Below are positions 9,214 through 18,212 of a stretch of DNA of 48,939 nt, one piece after another; the first letter of the stretch is position 1, and each line of letters opens with the position of its first letter. Both the position numbers and the translations under genes were made by a program. This stretch comes from Roseomonas xinghualingensis (lineage in GTDB: Bacteria; Pseudomonadota; Alphaproteobacteria; Acetobacterales; Acetobacteraceae). The notes under the pieces are model-generated. The model was given only the letters and a program-made list of their open reading frames with translations. It ran no database searches and was not told the origin of the DNA. The stretch is taken from assembly GCF_025791835.1 (NCBI RefSeq), contig NZ_JAOXLP010000025.1, positions 1-48,939 on the forward strand, given 5' to 3'.

Positions 9214-9496
9214 CGAGATGCCCGTTTCCTGTCGGCTTTGCTTCCGGCCCGCACTCCTCAAAATAACCATATCGGAATAATGTGGTGGGCGCTTCTCTTC
9301 TGGAGTGGGAAGCGGATCACAAATCGCTACCACTGACGCAGGCGGATCTTCCTGAAGATGACAGTTCGGTACTCAAAGGGTGCAGCTGTGCAAGGTGACA
9401 TGGATGAGGCGGTGGATCAGGCACACGCATCGCGTGCTGTGGCCGCCCAAGCGTACAGGCTGGAGATTGAGTAGTTCTGTGGATGGTCTCGCAGAT
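9214..9496. other. Upstream region of the sugar-acid operon
   Basis: About 280 bases between the dehydratase start and the transglycosylase stop, both on the minus strand. It must hold the promoter of the sugar-acid operon, but I could not pick a convincing -35/-10 pair or operator. A small dyad CACGC-N3-GCGTG sits at 9424-9436. No gene seen. Confidence 0.35.
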
Positions 9497-10162
9497 TCAG
9501 GTTTCGCCTGGCGAGGCGTTCCTGGACGCAGCAGGGCGGCGGATTGAGCCAGGGCGGATACCCACGGGCCGGCGAGTGGTCAGGGCACGCACACGGGCTG
9601 CCTGAGCGGCCTCATAATGCCGGATGTCCGCTTCGGTGCGCTGGCCTTTACGCAGCCGGGCGCGCTCGCTGCCAGTGAGGCCAACACGATCGAGCCCACG
9701 AGCGCGACGGGTGTTCCCGGCCATGGCAGGAGGAACCACCGCGCCCGGTCCAGTGGCCAGGGGAGAGCCTATGCTGGCCAGGTGCGAGATGGCCCGGCGG
9801 CAATAGGTGACTGAGAGGGATGTCATCCGCTCCTCGCCATGGCCGGCGCGATACTTCATCAGGGCGCGACACAGATTGCCGTCGGCGAGCTCCCAGGCAC
9901 GGGCGAGATAGGCAACAGCGTAACGTATGTTGGTCTGCGGTTCAGCCAGTGCCGCGTTGCTACCGCGGAAGCCCAGCATGGCGGCTGTGGAGGGCAGGAT
10001 CTGCATCAGCCCAACCTCCCCGTCCTGGCCTCTCGCGCTGGGATCGTAGGCGCTCTCCACCGTGGCGACAGCATCGGCAAGGGCAGGGGGAATACCCTTC
10101 TGTTGTGCTTCCGCCCTGATGGTGCCGAGAAAATGGGCGCGTCGGCTGGAGAAATCCTGCAC
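9497..10162 (-). CDS. Lytic murein transglycosylase (SLT domain)
   Basis: Peptidoglycan-cleaving enzyme of the soluble lytic transglycosylase fold. In the 221 residues from the first conventional start (GTG at 10162): catalytic Glu in AVATVESAYDPSARGQDGEV (about 27-46), then GLMQILPSTAAMLGF, NIRYAVAYLARAW and LMKYRAGHG, the usual SLT motif order, followed by an Arg-rich tail (about 150-221). The GTG start leaves out an export signal. Read further upstream in the same frame, the sequence stays open and gives KRRASWVSFLFPALLFPL then ATRAEPAEA, a textbook signal peptide. That extension has no ATG or GTG; a CTG at 10318, eight bases after AAGGA, is the best candidate. I infer the true protein is about 273 residues and secreted. 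Substrate and partner genes unknown. Confidence 0.8.
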   Translation of the reverse strand: MQDFSSRRAHFLGTIRAEAQQKGIPPALADAVATVESAYDPSARGQDGEVGLMQILPSTAAMLGFRGSNAALAEPQTNIRYAVAYLARAWELADGNLCRALMKYRAGHGEERMTSLSVTYCRRAISHLASIGSPLATGPGAVVPPAMAGNTRRARGLDRVGLTGSERARLRKGQRTEADIRHYEAAQAARVRALTTRRPVGIRPGSIRRPAASRNASPGET

Positions 10163-10318
10163 AGCAGGAGCCGCTGGGCGGGCCAGAACGGGTTGAACCG
10201 GTGCCTCTGCAGGCTCCGCCCGCGTGGCGAGTGGGAAGAGGAGCGCCGGAAAGAGGAAGCTTACCCAAGAAGCCCGGCGCTTGATGCAAGGCGGAGTGGG
10301 TTCGGAGGGAAAGTGCAG

Positions 10319-10817
10319 GAACGCTTTCCTTAAGCTTGCGGGGCCAATGGGAAGCAGGTGCGGGGAAGGAGATTCCCCCCGTAGTGCATAATATGCGTGA
10401 ATTGCTCAATCACGCTCCGATAGGGTAAGGCAAGCAGAGATATTCTCGTACCAGCTTTTGATCTTCATTACTGAAAGAGCATCGATCTCTCATCGGATGT
10501 CGCCCAACGTGTCTGCGGAGGCTGACAACAGTGAGGTTATATGAATGTCCCGTCTGCTGATCGGCTCAATGAAGCGAGGGCAAGGAACCGAGAGGAAAGC
10601 TAAGCGCTCACAAGAAAGTGCGGAATGGGCTTCTGACGGCGCATATTGAATGAACGGCTCTTCCCTGAAAGCGTGGGGACATTCCCGGAGGGCACAACAT
10701 CGCCAGCCCTAAGATCAGGCAATGGCGTTACGTTCAGCCACCCCATGCGGATCACATTGGGTTGACAATGCAGGGGCAGGTGGCAGGCTTCCCGAAGCTA
10801 AGGCGAAGGGGATCCGA
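10319..10817. other. Divergent intergenic region
   Basis: About 500 bases between the divergent transglycosylase and receptor genes. It is somewhat richer in A+T than its surroundings around 10381-10500. No open frame resembles a protein family. A TTGACA at 10762-10767 lies near the receptor start, but the hexamer 17 bases on (AGGCTT) is a poor -10. Nothing else recognised. Confidence 0.4.
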
Positions 10818-12392
10818 GTGCGTAGTCTTTTACTTGCCGCTGTATGTTGCTCTCTTCCGTTCGTTGCTCATGCGCAGAACACCCTTACTATTGCGGCTCA
10901 GTCTGCGCCCACTGCTATGGACCCGCATTTCCATCGAGCTAACAGTAACAACGCGATTCTGCGCCAGGTGTTCGACCCTATGGTCGACTTCGATAACAGC
11001 GGTCGCATTGTACCACGCCTTGCTGAATCCTGGCGCGCCGTTGATGATCTGACGTGGGAGTTCCGCCTTCGCGAAGGCATTCGTTTCCACGATGGAACCC
11101 CCTTGCGCGCGGAGGACGTCGCCTTCTCTTTCGCGCGGCTGCCATTGGTTCCGAACAGCCCAGGTTCCTTCGCTTCGACGGTCCGCACCGTGAAGAGCGT
11201 TGATGTTGTCGATGACCGGACAATCCGCATCACCACAAGCGAGCCGACTCCGTTTCTGGATGCGGAACTGACGGCAATCATGATCCTGTCGCGCCAACTG
11301 CACGAGAATTCCTCAACGGCCGACTTCAACAATGGCCGGGCCATGATCGGTACTGGTGCTTACCGCCATGTTTCTTACGAGCAGGGCAACAGGCTCGAGG
11401 TGGAGCGCAATCCGGGCTTCTGGGGTGAGACTGTGCCTTGGGATCGCGTTCAGATCCGCTTCGTCGGTAGCCCAGGAGCACGCGTCGCGGCTCTGCTCTC
11501 CGGAGATGTGGACCTGATTGACGGAGTTCCGACGCAGGACGTTGGACGCCTGAACCGGGATTCACGCACTGCAGTATTCAGCACCGAGAGCAACGGCACG
11601 GCCTATCTTTTTCCTGACACCGTACGCGATCAGGCCCCCTTCATAACTGACCGCGACGGCAAGCCATTGGAGCGCAATCCGCTGCGGGATGTTCGCGTCC
11701 GCCGTGCCCTTTCGATGTCCATGAACCGGCAAGGCATTGTGGATCGCTTGCTGGCGGGGCAGGGTCGGTCGGCCGAGCAATTCGCCTCGCCCGTCGCGAT
11801 CGGACGCATCCCGGATCGCCCGCCCATTCCCTACGACGTGGCGCAGGCTCGCGCCCTCCTGGCTGAGGCTGGTTATCCGGAGGGCTTCCGCATGACCATC
11901 CATGGGCCGAATGGATGGTTCCCCGGCGATGGCGAAGTTCTTCAGGCAATCGCGCAAGGATTCAGCCGTATTGGCGTGGAGACGCGTGTTGAGGTTCTTC
12001 CAACGGCAACCTTCTTCTCGCGCGCCACGAATCGCGACTTCGCAATGTTCATGACGACCTACGCGTCCAACCTGGCTGCGATCACCCTTCAGCAGGTAAT
12101 TGCAACCCGCAATCCGGAGACGCGGATGGGGCCCTTCAACCGGCAGCACTATTCGAATCCGCGGATGGACCGAACGTTGCTGGAAGCAATGCAGACCATG
12201 GATGAAACCCGCCGCAATGCGTTGACTGCGGACGCCATGGGTATCGCCATGGATGACGTGGCAGTGATCCCCATCTTCTATCCGAAGGCAATCTGGGCCG
12301 GCCTGAGGGCGCGTGTACACTATGACGCATCGCCAAGCTGGTACACCAACGCACTCTTCGCCACGCCGGCCAAGGCCGACCGCTCGAACTAG
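10818..12392 (+). CDS. Family-5 extracellular solute-binding protein (DppA/OppA type), first copy
   Basis: Periplasmic receptor of 524 residues for peptides, opines or similar nitrogen compounds. The GTG at 10818 sits five bases after AAGGGGA and opens a Sec signal (VRSLLLAAVCCSLPFVAHAQ); an earlier in-frame ATG at 10722 would bury it. Family marks: AMDPHFHRANSNN, PRLAESWRAVDDLTWEFRLR and GIRFHDGTPLRAEDVAFSF, then NNGRAMIGTGAYRH, VRRALSMSMNRQGIVDRLL and the late strand YPKAIWAGLRARVHYD. No dppBCDF-type permease or ATPase genes follow. Instead an M20 hydrolase starts 20 bases downstream, so receptor and hydrolase probably share one mRNA. A second copy of this receptor type lies at 15514. Confidence 0.9.
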   Translation: MRSLLLAAVCCSLPFVAHAQNTLTIAAQSAPTAMDPHFHRANSNNAILRQVFDPMVDFDNSGRIVPRLAESWRAVDDLTWEFRLREGIRFHDGTPLRAEDVAFSFARLPLVPNSPGSFASTVRTVKSVDVVDDRTIRITTSEPTPFLDAELTAIMILSRQLHENSSTADFNNGRAMIGTGAYRHVSYEQGNRLEVERNPGFWGETVPWDRVQIRFVGSPGARVAALLSGDVDLIDGVPTQDVGRLNRDSRTAVFSTESNGTAYLFPDTVRDQAPFITDRDGKPLERNPLRDVRVRRALSMSMNRQGIVDRLLAGQGRSAEQFASPVAIGRIPDRPPIPYDVAQARALLAEAGYPEGFRMTIHGPNGWFPGDGEVLQAIAQGFSRIGVETRVEVLPTATFFSRATNRDFAMFMTTYASNLAAITLQQVIATRNPETRMGPFNRQHYSNPRMDRTLLEAMQTMDETRRNALTADAMGIAMDDVAVIPIFYPKAIWAGLRARVHYDASPSWYTNALFATPAKADRSN

Positions 12393-12412
12393 AAACGAGA
12401 GATCTGAGAACA

Positions 12413-13696
12413 ATGTCTGACGCTGCAATGCTGGCGCGCCTTGGCACCGCGGTTGACGCGATATTCGAGAAGCAGGTTTCCCTCCTGCAGGATCTCGTGC
12501 GGTTTCCCTCGCGGCGAGGAGAGGAAGGGCCGCTACAGGACTGGGTCGCGCGAGAGCTCGCAAAGCGCGGCTATGTGGTTGACCGCTTCACATTGGCGGA
12601 TGTTGGGCTGCAGGCGCATGAGAAAGCCGCGCCGATGGTGGATGTGGATCCTGCCGGTTCGGTCCAGGTCGTAGGGACTTACCGCGCGAAGAACCCGACC
12701 GGCCGCAACCTGATCATGCAAGGCCATATCGATGTGGTGCCCGAAGGCCCGGAAGATATGTGGACCCACCCGCCCTATGCGGGTGTGATCCGCGATGGCT
12801 GGCTCTACGGGCGTGGCGCCAACGACATGAAGGCTGGCGTCTCCTGCATGATCACCGCAATGGATGCCTTGCGGGAGGCGGGACTTGAGCCGGCTGCTGA
12901 TGTCTATCTCCAAACCGTGACGGAGGAGGAAAGCACCGGCAACGGCGCTCTTGCGACCTTGTTGCGTGGCTACCGGGCTGATGCGGTGCTGATCCCTGAG
13001 CCAACTGGGCACACCATCACTCGTGCTCATACCGGTACTCTGTGGTTCCGGCTGCGTGTGCGTGGCGTTCCTGTCCATGTGGCGGTGGCGCAGGATGGCA
13101 CAAATGCGATCATGTCCGCGTATCACCTGATCCAGGCACTGGCGGCGCATACGAAAGCCCTGAATGAAGTGGCTTCCTCGGACGCAGTCTACGCATCGGT
13201 GCGGGATCCCATCAAGTTCAACCCTGGCATCATCCGTGGGGGCGATTGGGCCAGCAGCACACCCGCCTGGTGCGAGGTGGATTGCCGTATCGGTCTGCTT
13301 CCATCGATGGATGTGAAGGATGCCATGGCGGGTGTGGAGCGCGTGGTGAGAGAGGCGGCCAGGAGTGACCACTTCCTCGCGAATAACCCTCCCGAAGTCA
13401 TCTGGCACGGCTTCCAGGCCGATGGGTTTGTGCTTGAGCCGGGAAGCGAGGCAGAGGCCGTGCTTTCGGCGGCCCATGTGGAAGTGCATGGCAAGCCCAT
13501 GGAGGAGCGCCGATCGACCGCTGTGAACGATACGCGCTATTATGGCCGTTACTATGATATTCCTGCTCTCTGCTATGGGCCGAAGGGCGAAGGCAATCAC
13601 GGCTTCGACGAGCGAACTTCGCTTGAGGATCTGCGTCAGTGCACTCTGACCATGGCGAAGTTCATCGTGGACTGGTGCGGAGTAACCCCGCGCTGA
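12413..13696 (+). CDS. M20-family metallopeptidase (ArgE/DapE/ACY1 type)
   Basis: Zinc amidohydrolase of 427 residues that removes an acyl or amino-acyl group. Metal ligands are visible: His in IMQGHIDVVPEGP (about 105), the bridging Asp in RGANDMKAGV, the base/ligand Glu pair in VTEEESTGNG, Glu in LIPEPTGHT and the last His in GEGNHGFDE near the C-terminus. A dimerisation domain lies between about 200 and 320 (RAHTGTLWFRLRVRGVPVHV). It starts 20 bases after the receptor gene. The pairing suggests that the captured solute is an N-acyl or dipeptide-like compound hydrolysed after import. No signal peptide, so cytoplasmic. Substrate unassigned; the acetylornithine-deacetylase label often given to this family would be only a family name here. 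Confidence 0.88.
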   Translation: MSDAAMLARLGTAVDAIFEKQVSLLQDLVRFPSRRGEEGPLQDWVARELAKRGYVVDRFTLADVGLQAHEKAAPMVDVDPAGSVQVVGTYRAKNPTGRNLIMQGHIDVVPEGPEDMWTHPPYAGVIRDGWLYGRGANDMKAGVSCMITAMDALREAGLEPAADVYLQTVTEEESTGNGALATLLRGYRADAVLIPEPTGHTITRAHTGTLWFRLRVRGVPVHVAVAQDGTNAIMSAYHLIQALAAHTKALNEVASSDAVYASVRDPIKFNPGIIRGGDWASSTPAWCEVDCRIGLLPSMDVKDAMAGVERVVREAARSDHFLANNPPEVIWHGFQADGFVLEPGSEAEAVLSAAHVEVHGKPMEERRSTAVNDTRYYGRYYDIPALCYGPKGEGNHGFDERTSLEDLRQCTLTMAKFIVDWCGVTPR

Positions 13697-13716
13697 TCTG
13701 GTAGCAGCCGAGGCAA

Positions 13717-13777
13717 CACCAAGGCCGGGAAGGGATGCTAACCCTCCTGGCCGAGGTGTCGGCATGCACCCTTGGTG
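13717..13777. terminator. Nested hairpin after the M20 peptidase gene
   Basis: Outer arms CACCAAGG and CCTTGGTG enclose a strong inner stem (13723-13752, GGCC flanks with AGGG pairing to CCCT and one bulge). It starts 20 bases after the stop codon. No T-run, but position and strength suit transcription termination or 3' end protection. Confidence 0.55.
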
Positions 13778-14043
13778 ATTACACGCTGTTTGCTCCGGAG
13801 CTGTTCTCCATCATCACAACCTGCCCTGGCGCTTCAGCCCGCCGCCGTCAGGCTTATCGCGTGCTGGGGCATCTCGTCGGCACGCTGGCCCCTCCCATCG
13901 CGCATTTTGGGCACGGAAGTCGCCGGTAGCGACATCACAGGAGAGGTGAGCGAAACGCCAGTATGGCTGGCCTTTTCGGCAGGAAGAATCTCTACGGCCT
14001 GCCTTCGTCATGGATCAGAGCTACGGCAGGTGAAGTCACCTGT

Positions 14044-14071
14044 GTTTGGCGTCGGCAGTATATTTCATATA
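14044..14071 (+). promoter_or_regulatory. Candidate sigma-70 promoter in A+T-rich island
   Basis: TTGGCG (14044-14049), a 16-base spacer, then TATATT (14066-14071), inside a stretch of roughly 60 bases that is far richer in A and T than the rest of the window. It lies about 240 bases before the second M20 gene, which it would transcribe together with the overlapping receptor gene. Confidence 0.45.
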
Positions 14072-14314
14072 TTTGATTTTGTTGTCTATTTTTTGCATTC
14101 TGCCTCAAGGCAGGAAGAACAGGAGAGTTGTTGAACTCTCCCTACTGGTCCGCCTCGACAGGCCAACCCGAGGGCCGGCATCTTCCTTGATGGCCGCCCC
14201 TGTGATCCTACCGCATCTAGCTTTGTGCCGGCCTTGAGGGCATTGACCCCGCAGGCCGACAGACGCAGCTTCCGGCCGCCTCCACCACCCCACCGAGGAA
14301 CAAGAAGAGAAGAT

Positions 14315-15514
14315 ATGTCGCGTCAAGCCGTCCTGGATGAGATCCAGACCTACGCCCCTGAACTGATCGCCATCCGCCGCGACATCCACATGCACCCCGA
14401 GACCCGCTTAGAGGAGGTCCGCACGGCGGCGTTGGTGGCGGAGAAGCTGCGCGACTGGGGCCTGGAGGTGACGGAGAAGGTTGGTGTCACAGGAGTGGTG
14501 GGCACCTTGCAGGGCAACCGCCCGGGCCAGCGCGCCATCGGGCTGCGTGCGGATATGGACGCGCTGTTCATCGAGGAACAGAACACCTTCGCCCACCGAT
14601 CGACCGTGCCTGGCAAGATGCATGCCTGTGGTCATGATGGGCATACGGCGATGCTGTTGGGTGCTGCTAAGTACCTTTCGCAGCACCGTGACTTCGGCGG
14701 TACGGTACAGTTCATCTTCCAGCCGGCCGAAGAGGCGGCGACCGGTGCCCCAGCCATGATCAAGGATGGGTTGTTCACCCGCTTCCCCGTTGATGCCGTC
14801 TACGGCATGCACAACTCACCAGGCCTCCCTGTCGGGCAGTTCGCGACGCGGCCAGGTCCGATCCTGGCTGGCGCTGATTTTTGGGGCGTTACCTTCCGTG
14901 GCACGGGCGGGCATGGTGGCGCGGCACCGCATCTGGCAACGGATGTGACGGTCGCCCTGGGTCACTTCCTGCTGGCGGTGCACAGCATTCTGCCCCGCAA
15001 CCTGAAGCCGACCGAGAGCGCCGCCGTCAGCGTCGGTCATGTGTCCGGCGGCGCCTTCAAGTCTCCCAATGTGATGCCGGCCGAGGTGGTGGTGCGTGGA
15101 ACCGCGCGCTACTTCCGCCCGGAGGCTCAGGAGATCATCCGCCGCCGCTTGGCGGAACTGGCCGAGAGCCTCGCCACCGCGCATGGCTGCACGGCGGAAT
15201 CCGTATATGAGCCGCTTTGCCCGCCGACGGTGAATTCACCGGAAAAGGTGCCGGTGGCAAGCGCCGCAGCCGCTGCGCTGGTGGGCGAGGCGAATGTCGG
15301 CGAGATCCCCATGAGCACGGGTGGCGAGGACTTCGCCTTCATGCTGCAGGAGAAGCCAGGCGTCTTCATGCGCATCGGTAACGGTGCCAATGCCGACGGC
15401 AGCTTCCACAACGTCCACACGCCCCTCTACGACTTCAACGACGACGCGCTGGCACTGGGTTCTGCCTATTGGGTGAGCCTGGTGCAGCAAGAACTGGGAC
15501 TGGAGGACCGCTGA
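14315..15514 (+). CDS. M20 amidohydrolase (hippurate/IAA-amino acid hydrolase type)
   Basis: Cytoplasmic metallo-amidohydrolase of 399 residues that cleaves N-acyl amino acids. Start at ATG 14315, where similarity begins (RRDIHMHPETRLEE); the frame runs upstream without family likeness. Motifs: GLRADMDALFIEEQ (about 80), MHACGHDGHTAML (about 105-117) with the metal Cys and His, FQPAEEAATGAPAMIKDGLF with the catalytic Glu, the dimer-domain GTGGHGGAAPH and the late GGEDFAFMLQ. The stop overlaps the next ATG (TGATG), so hydrolase and receptor are translationally coupled. It differs from the M20 enzyme at 12413, which belongs to the ArgE/DapE branch. Confidence 0.92.
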   Translation: MSRQAVLDEIQTYAPELIAIRRDIHMHPETRLEEVRTAALVAEKLRDWGLEVTEKVGVTGVVGTLQGNRPGQRAIGLRADMDALFIEEQNTFAHRSTVPGKMHACGHDGHTAMLLGAAKYLSQHRDFGGTVQFIFQPAEEAATGAPAMIKDGLFTRFPVDAVYGMHNSPGLPVGQFATRPGPILAGADFWGVTFRGTGGHGGAAPHLATDVTVALGHFLLAVHSILPRNLKPTESAAVSVGHVSGGAFKSPNVMPAEVVVRGTARYFRPEAQEIIRRRLAELAESLATAHGCTAESVYEPLCPPTVNSPEKVPVASAAAAALVGEANVGEIPMSTGGEDFAFMLQEKPGVFMRIGNGANADGSFHNVHTPLYDFNDDALALGSAYWVSLVQQELGLEDR

Positions 15515-17115
15515 TGTCCGTTTTCATGCCGGGCCGCCGAACCCTGATCACGGGAATCGGCGCGGCGGCGCTGCTGCCACCGTTGGCCACAACCTCCGCT
15601 CGTGCGCAGGCGACGCGGGTGCTCAATATGGCCGTCACCGCGCCGCCGGCTAGTATTGATCCGCAATACTATACGCTGACGCCGAGCATCATGCTCTCAG
15701 CCCATATGTTCGAGCCGCTGACGATCCGCGACGAGAATGCGCGCATCACGCCGGGCCTGGCAGAATCCTGGCACCGCGTGGACGACACAACCTGGGAGTT
15801 CGTGATCCGGAAGGGCGTGAAGTTCCATGATGGGTCCGAACTGACCGCAACGGATGTGGCTTACTCCATCGCCCGCGTACCGACAGTGCAGAGCCCCAGC
15901 AGCTTCGCCGTCTACACCCGTGCGATCACCGGGACAGAGGTGGTGGGCCCGCACGCCATCCGCTTCAAGACCGCCAGCCCCTATCCGCTGCTGCCGACAG
16001 ATCTCGCCTCGATCTTCATCGTCTCGCACCGTATTGGCGAGAATGTCCCGTCCAGCGACTTCAACAATGGCCGGGCCGCAATCGGCACCGGGCCGTTCAA
16101 GTTCGTCTCCTACAGCCCGAATGACCGCGTGGAGATGGAGCGCTTCGAGGGGTATTGGGGCAAGAAGCCCGAATGGGAACGGGTGAACTACCGCATTATC
16201 ACGAATACAGGCTCCCGTGTCGCGGCGCTGCTATCGGGTGATGTGGAACTGATCGACAACGTCCCGACTGGCGACATCGCGCGCCTGCGGCGCGACAGCC
16301 GTCTGACGCTCGTTGAGGGCACCAGCCTGCGCCTGATCTTCCTCGCCCTGGATGTCGAGCGGGACAAGCCGTTGCCAGACGTGACCGGGCCGAATGGTGA
16401 GGAGTTGGACCGGAATCCGTTCAAGGATATTCGTGTCCGCCGCGCGCTTTCGGAGGCGATCAGCCGGGATGCCATCGTCAGCCGCATCATGGAGGGCGCG
16501 GCGGTTCCGGCGGGCCAGTTCATGTCGGCTGGGACCTATGGCTACTCCCCCGACATCAAGGTGCCGCCCTTCGATGTGGCCGGCGCGAAGAAGCTGCTGG
16601 CTGAGGCTGGCTATCCGAACGGCTTCTCTGTCGTGTTGCGCGGGCCGAACGACCGCTACGTCAACGACGCGCAGATCCTGCAAGCAGTGGCGCAGATGTG
16701 GTCGCGCATCGGCGTCAAGACGCAAGTAGACGCGCAGCCACTGGCGACGCTGATCGGCCGTCTCAACCGCTTCGAGGCATCCTGCTACCTGCTGGGCTGG
16801 AGCAACAGCACGGGCGAGCCATCGACCTCGCTGCGTGCAGTGCTTGGATCGCGCGGAAAGGGCCCTGGCCTCGGTCTGTCGAACTACGGCCGCTACAGCA
16901 ATGACCGGATGGATGCCGCCACAGCCGATGGGCTGAGCACGCTGGATGACGAGGAACGCGAGCGGAAGCTCCAGGCGGCCATGAAGATCGCCATGGATGA
17001 TGTGGCGGTCATACCGCTTCACACGCAGAAGAGCGTATGGGGCATGCGGAAGGGCTTCAACTATGTGGCGCGGGTGGACGAGAACACCCTGGCCATGAGC
17101 CTGACTCGCGGCTGA
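15514..17115 (+). CDS. Family-5 extracellular solute-binding protein, second copy
   Basis: Periplasmic receptor of 533 residues, paralogous to the one at 10818: shared layout SIDPQYYTLTPS, GLAESWHRVDDTTWEF, GVKFHDGSELTATDVAYSI, NNGRAAIGTGPFKF, and VRRALSEAISRDAIVSRI. The export signal is twin-arginine-like (GRRTLITGIGAAALLPPL, cleavage after ARA), unlike the Sec signal of its relative. The start overlaps the stop of the amidohydrolase. No permease or ATPase genes are present, so it must dock on a transporter encoded elsewhere or feed one of several shared ones. Confidence 0.9.
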   Translation: MSVFMPGRRTLITGIGAAALLPPLATTSARAQATRVLNMAVTAPPASIDPQYYTLTPSIMLSAHMFEPLTIRDENARITPGLAESWHRVDDTTWEFVIRKGVKFHDGSELTATDVAYSIARVPTVQSPSSFAVYTRAITGTEVVGPHAIRFKTASPYPLLPTDLASIFIVSHRIGENVPSSDFNNGRAAIGTGPFKFVSYSPNDRVEMERFEGYWGKKPEWERVNYRIITNTGSRVAALLSGDVELIDNVPTGDIARLRRDSRLTLVEGTSLRLIFLALDVERDKPLPDVTGPNGEELDRNPFKDIRVRRALSEAISRDAIVSRIMEGAAVPAGQFMSAGTYGYSPDIKVPPFDVAGAKKLLAEAGYPNGFSVVLRGPNDRYVNDAQILQAVAQMWSRIGVKTQVDAQPLATLIGRLNRFEASCYLLGWSNSTGEPSTSLRAVLGSRGKGPGLGLSNYGRYSNDRMDAATADGLSTLDDEERERKLQAAMKIAMDDVAVIPLHTQKSVWGMRKGFNYVARVDENTLAMSLTRG

Positions 17116-17132
17116 GGCTGCGCTAAGCCGGA

Positions 17133-17164
17133 CGGCGCCGCCCCGCTCAATCGTGGCGGCGCCG
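17133..17164. terminator. Bidirectional terminator hairpin
   Basis: Ten-base arms CGGCGCCGCC and GGCGGCGCCG around a 12-base loop, 17 bases after the receptor stop and about 100 bases from the convergent oxyR stop. No T-run. Confidence 0.6.
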
Positions 17165-17267
17165 GCATGGCGTATTCCTGGCGGAGAACGGCCCTGGCCC
17201 GGGCAGTGCGGAACAGGTCAGCGGTCCGGGCGACATCCTGTTCAAGGCGATCGCTGCACAACGAGCG

Positions 17268-18212
17268 TCATGTCGCCGTCTCCACGGCTGCACGCGTTCC
17301 TGGGGGCGTGGTGCTGCGGAGGAAGCGCGCGAGTTCCCTGAAGGCGGGTGCGCGTGCATCGGTACGGCGCCAGGCCACTCCGATTGTGCGGCCCACCTCC
17401 TCGGCGCTCGCCAAGGCGCGGACCCGCACGAGGCCGTCCAACTCCGCTCGCTCCTGTGTCGCCAGAAGCGGCAGCAGCGAATGGCCCTCTCCGGCAGCAA
17501 TCATGTGCCGCAGCATCTCCAGGCTGCTCGCGAAGCGCGCATCCCGGCCCCGGCGGCTCATGCCGCACAGGGAGAGCGCCTGATCGCGCAGGCAATGCCC
17601 TTCCTCCAACAGCAGCAGCCCGTCGCCGGCGAGGTCCTGCAGGCGGATCTCCGGCTGATCGGCGAGCGGGTGATCCGCCGGAAGGGCGGCGCGGAAGGGC
17701 TCAAAGAACAGTTCCTCCGCCATGAGACCCTCGGCCTGCAGCGGTAGGGCGACCAGAAGCACATCGAGTTCTCCAGCCAGGAGAGCCGTCACCAGCGTGC
17801 CCGTCTGGCCCTCCTGCAGCCGGAGTTCCAGCTTCGGGTACTTGGTCCGAACCTCCCATAGCAGTCCGGGCAGGTAGTAGGGACCGAGGGTCGCGATAAC
17901 GCCCAGGCGCAGGGGGCCGGCGAGAGCTTCCGCCCGGCTATGGGCCATTTCCAGCAGCATGCGCGCGCTGGTGATTACTTCCCGGGCCTGGCGCAGCAGA
18001 AGTTCACCCGACGGTGTCACGGCGATGCGGCGCGTGGTGCGCTCGAACAATGCGGTGCCCAGCATCTTCTCGAGCTTACGGACCTGTTCAGAGAGGCCGG
18101 CCTGACTGACGCCGCACCGCTCCGCGGCGCGGCCGAAATGGCCGAGCTCGGCAACGGCCACCGCATATTCGAGGTCCCTGAGGGAGAGGCCTGTAAGAGT
18201 GTTTGGAGGCAT
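17268..18212 (-). CDS. oxyR: Peroxide-sensing LysR regulator OxyR
   Basis: Hydrogen-peroxide sensor and transcription activator of 314 residues. The N-terminal winged helix reads LRDLEYAVAVAELGHFGRAA and SQAGLSEQVRKLEKMLG. The redox pair is clear in EEGHCLRDQALSLC (about 205-218), two cysteines eight residues apart as in E. coli OxyR (Cys199/Cys208). It is divergent from the catalase gene with a 114-base gap, the classic arrangement, so it most likely controls katA and itself. No Shine-Dalgarno sequence precedes the ATG: the upstream bases are ATA-rich with a TATACT box only about 10 bases away, which hints at a leaderless mRNA. Confidence 0.95.
   Translation of the reverse strand: MPPNTLTGLSLRDLEYAVAVAELGHFGRAAERCGVSQAGLSEQVRKLEKMLGTALFERTTRRIAVTPSGELLLRQAREVITSARMLLEMAHSRAEALAGPLRLGVIATLGPYYLPGLLWEVRTKYPKLELRLQEGQTGTLVTALLAGELDVLLVALPLQAEGLMAEELFFEPFRAALPADHPLADQPEIRLQDLAGDGLLLLEEGHCLRDQALSLCGMSRRGRDARFASSLEMLRHMIAAGEGHSLLPLLATQERAELDGLVRVRALASAEEVGRTIGVAWRRTDARAPAFRELARFLRSTTPPGTRAAVETAT

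Larger units (their letters stand above)
13697..14314. other. 620-base gap between the two receptor/hydrolase modules
   Basis: Holds a long hairpin after the M20 gene and an A+T-rich island with a promoter-like pair (both listed separately). Small open frames exist, for example 13772-14134, but their translations look like random sequence and have no ribosome site. I see no gene. Confidence 0.5.

Noticed and set aside
10762..10790. TTGACA as -35 of the first receptor gene
   Set aside because: The hexamer at the right distance (AGGCTT) is a poor -10, and the leader would be very short.
12533..13765. Open frame of 410 codons antisense to the M20 peptidase
   Set aside because: The opposite strand shows all M20 metal ligands; this frame shows nothing recognisable.
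13772..14134. Forward open frame of 120 codons in the gap between modules
   Set aside because: Low-information translation, no ribosome site, and it runs through the A+T-rich island.
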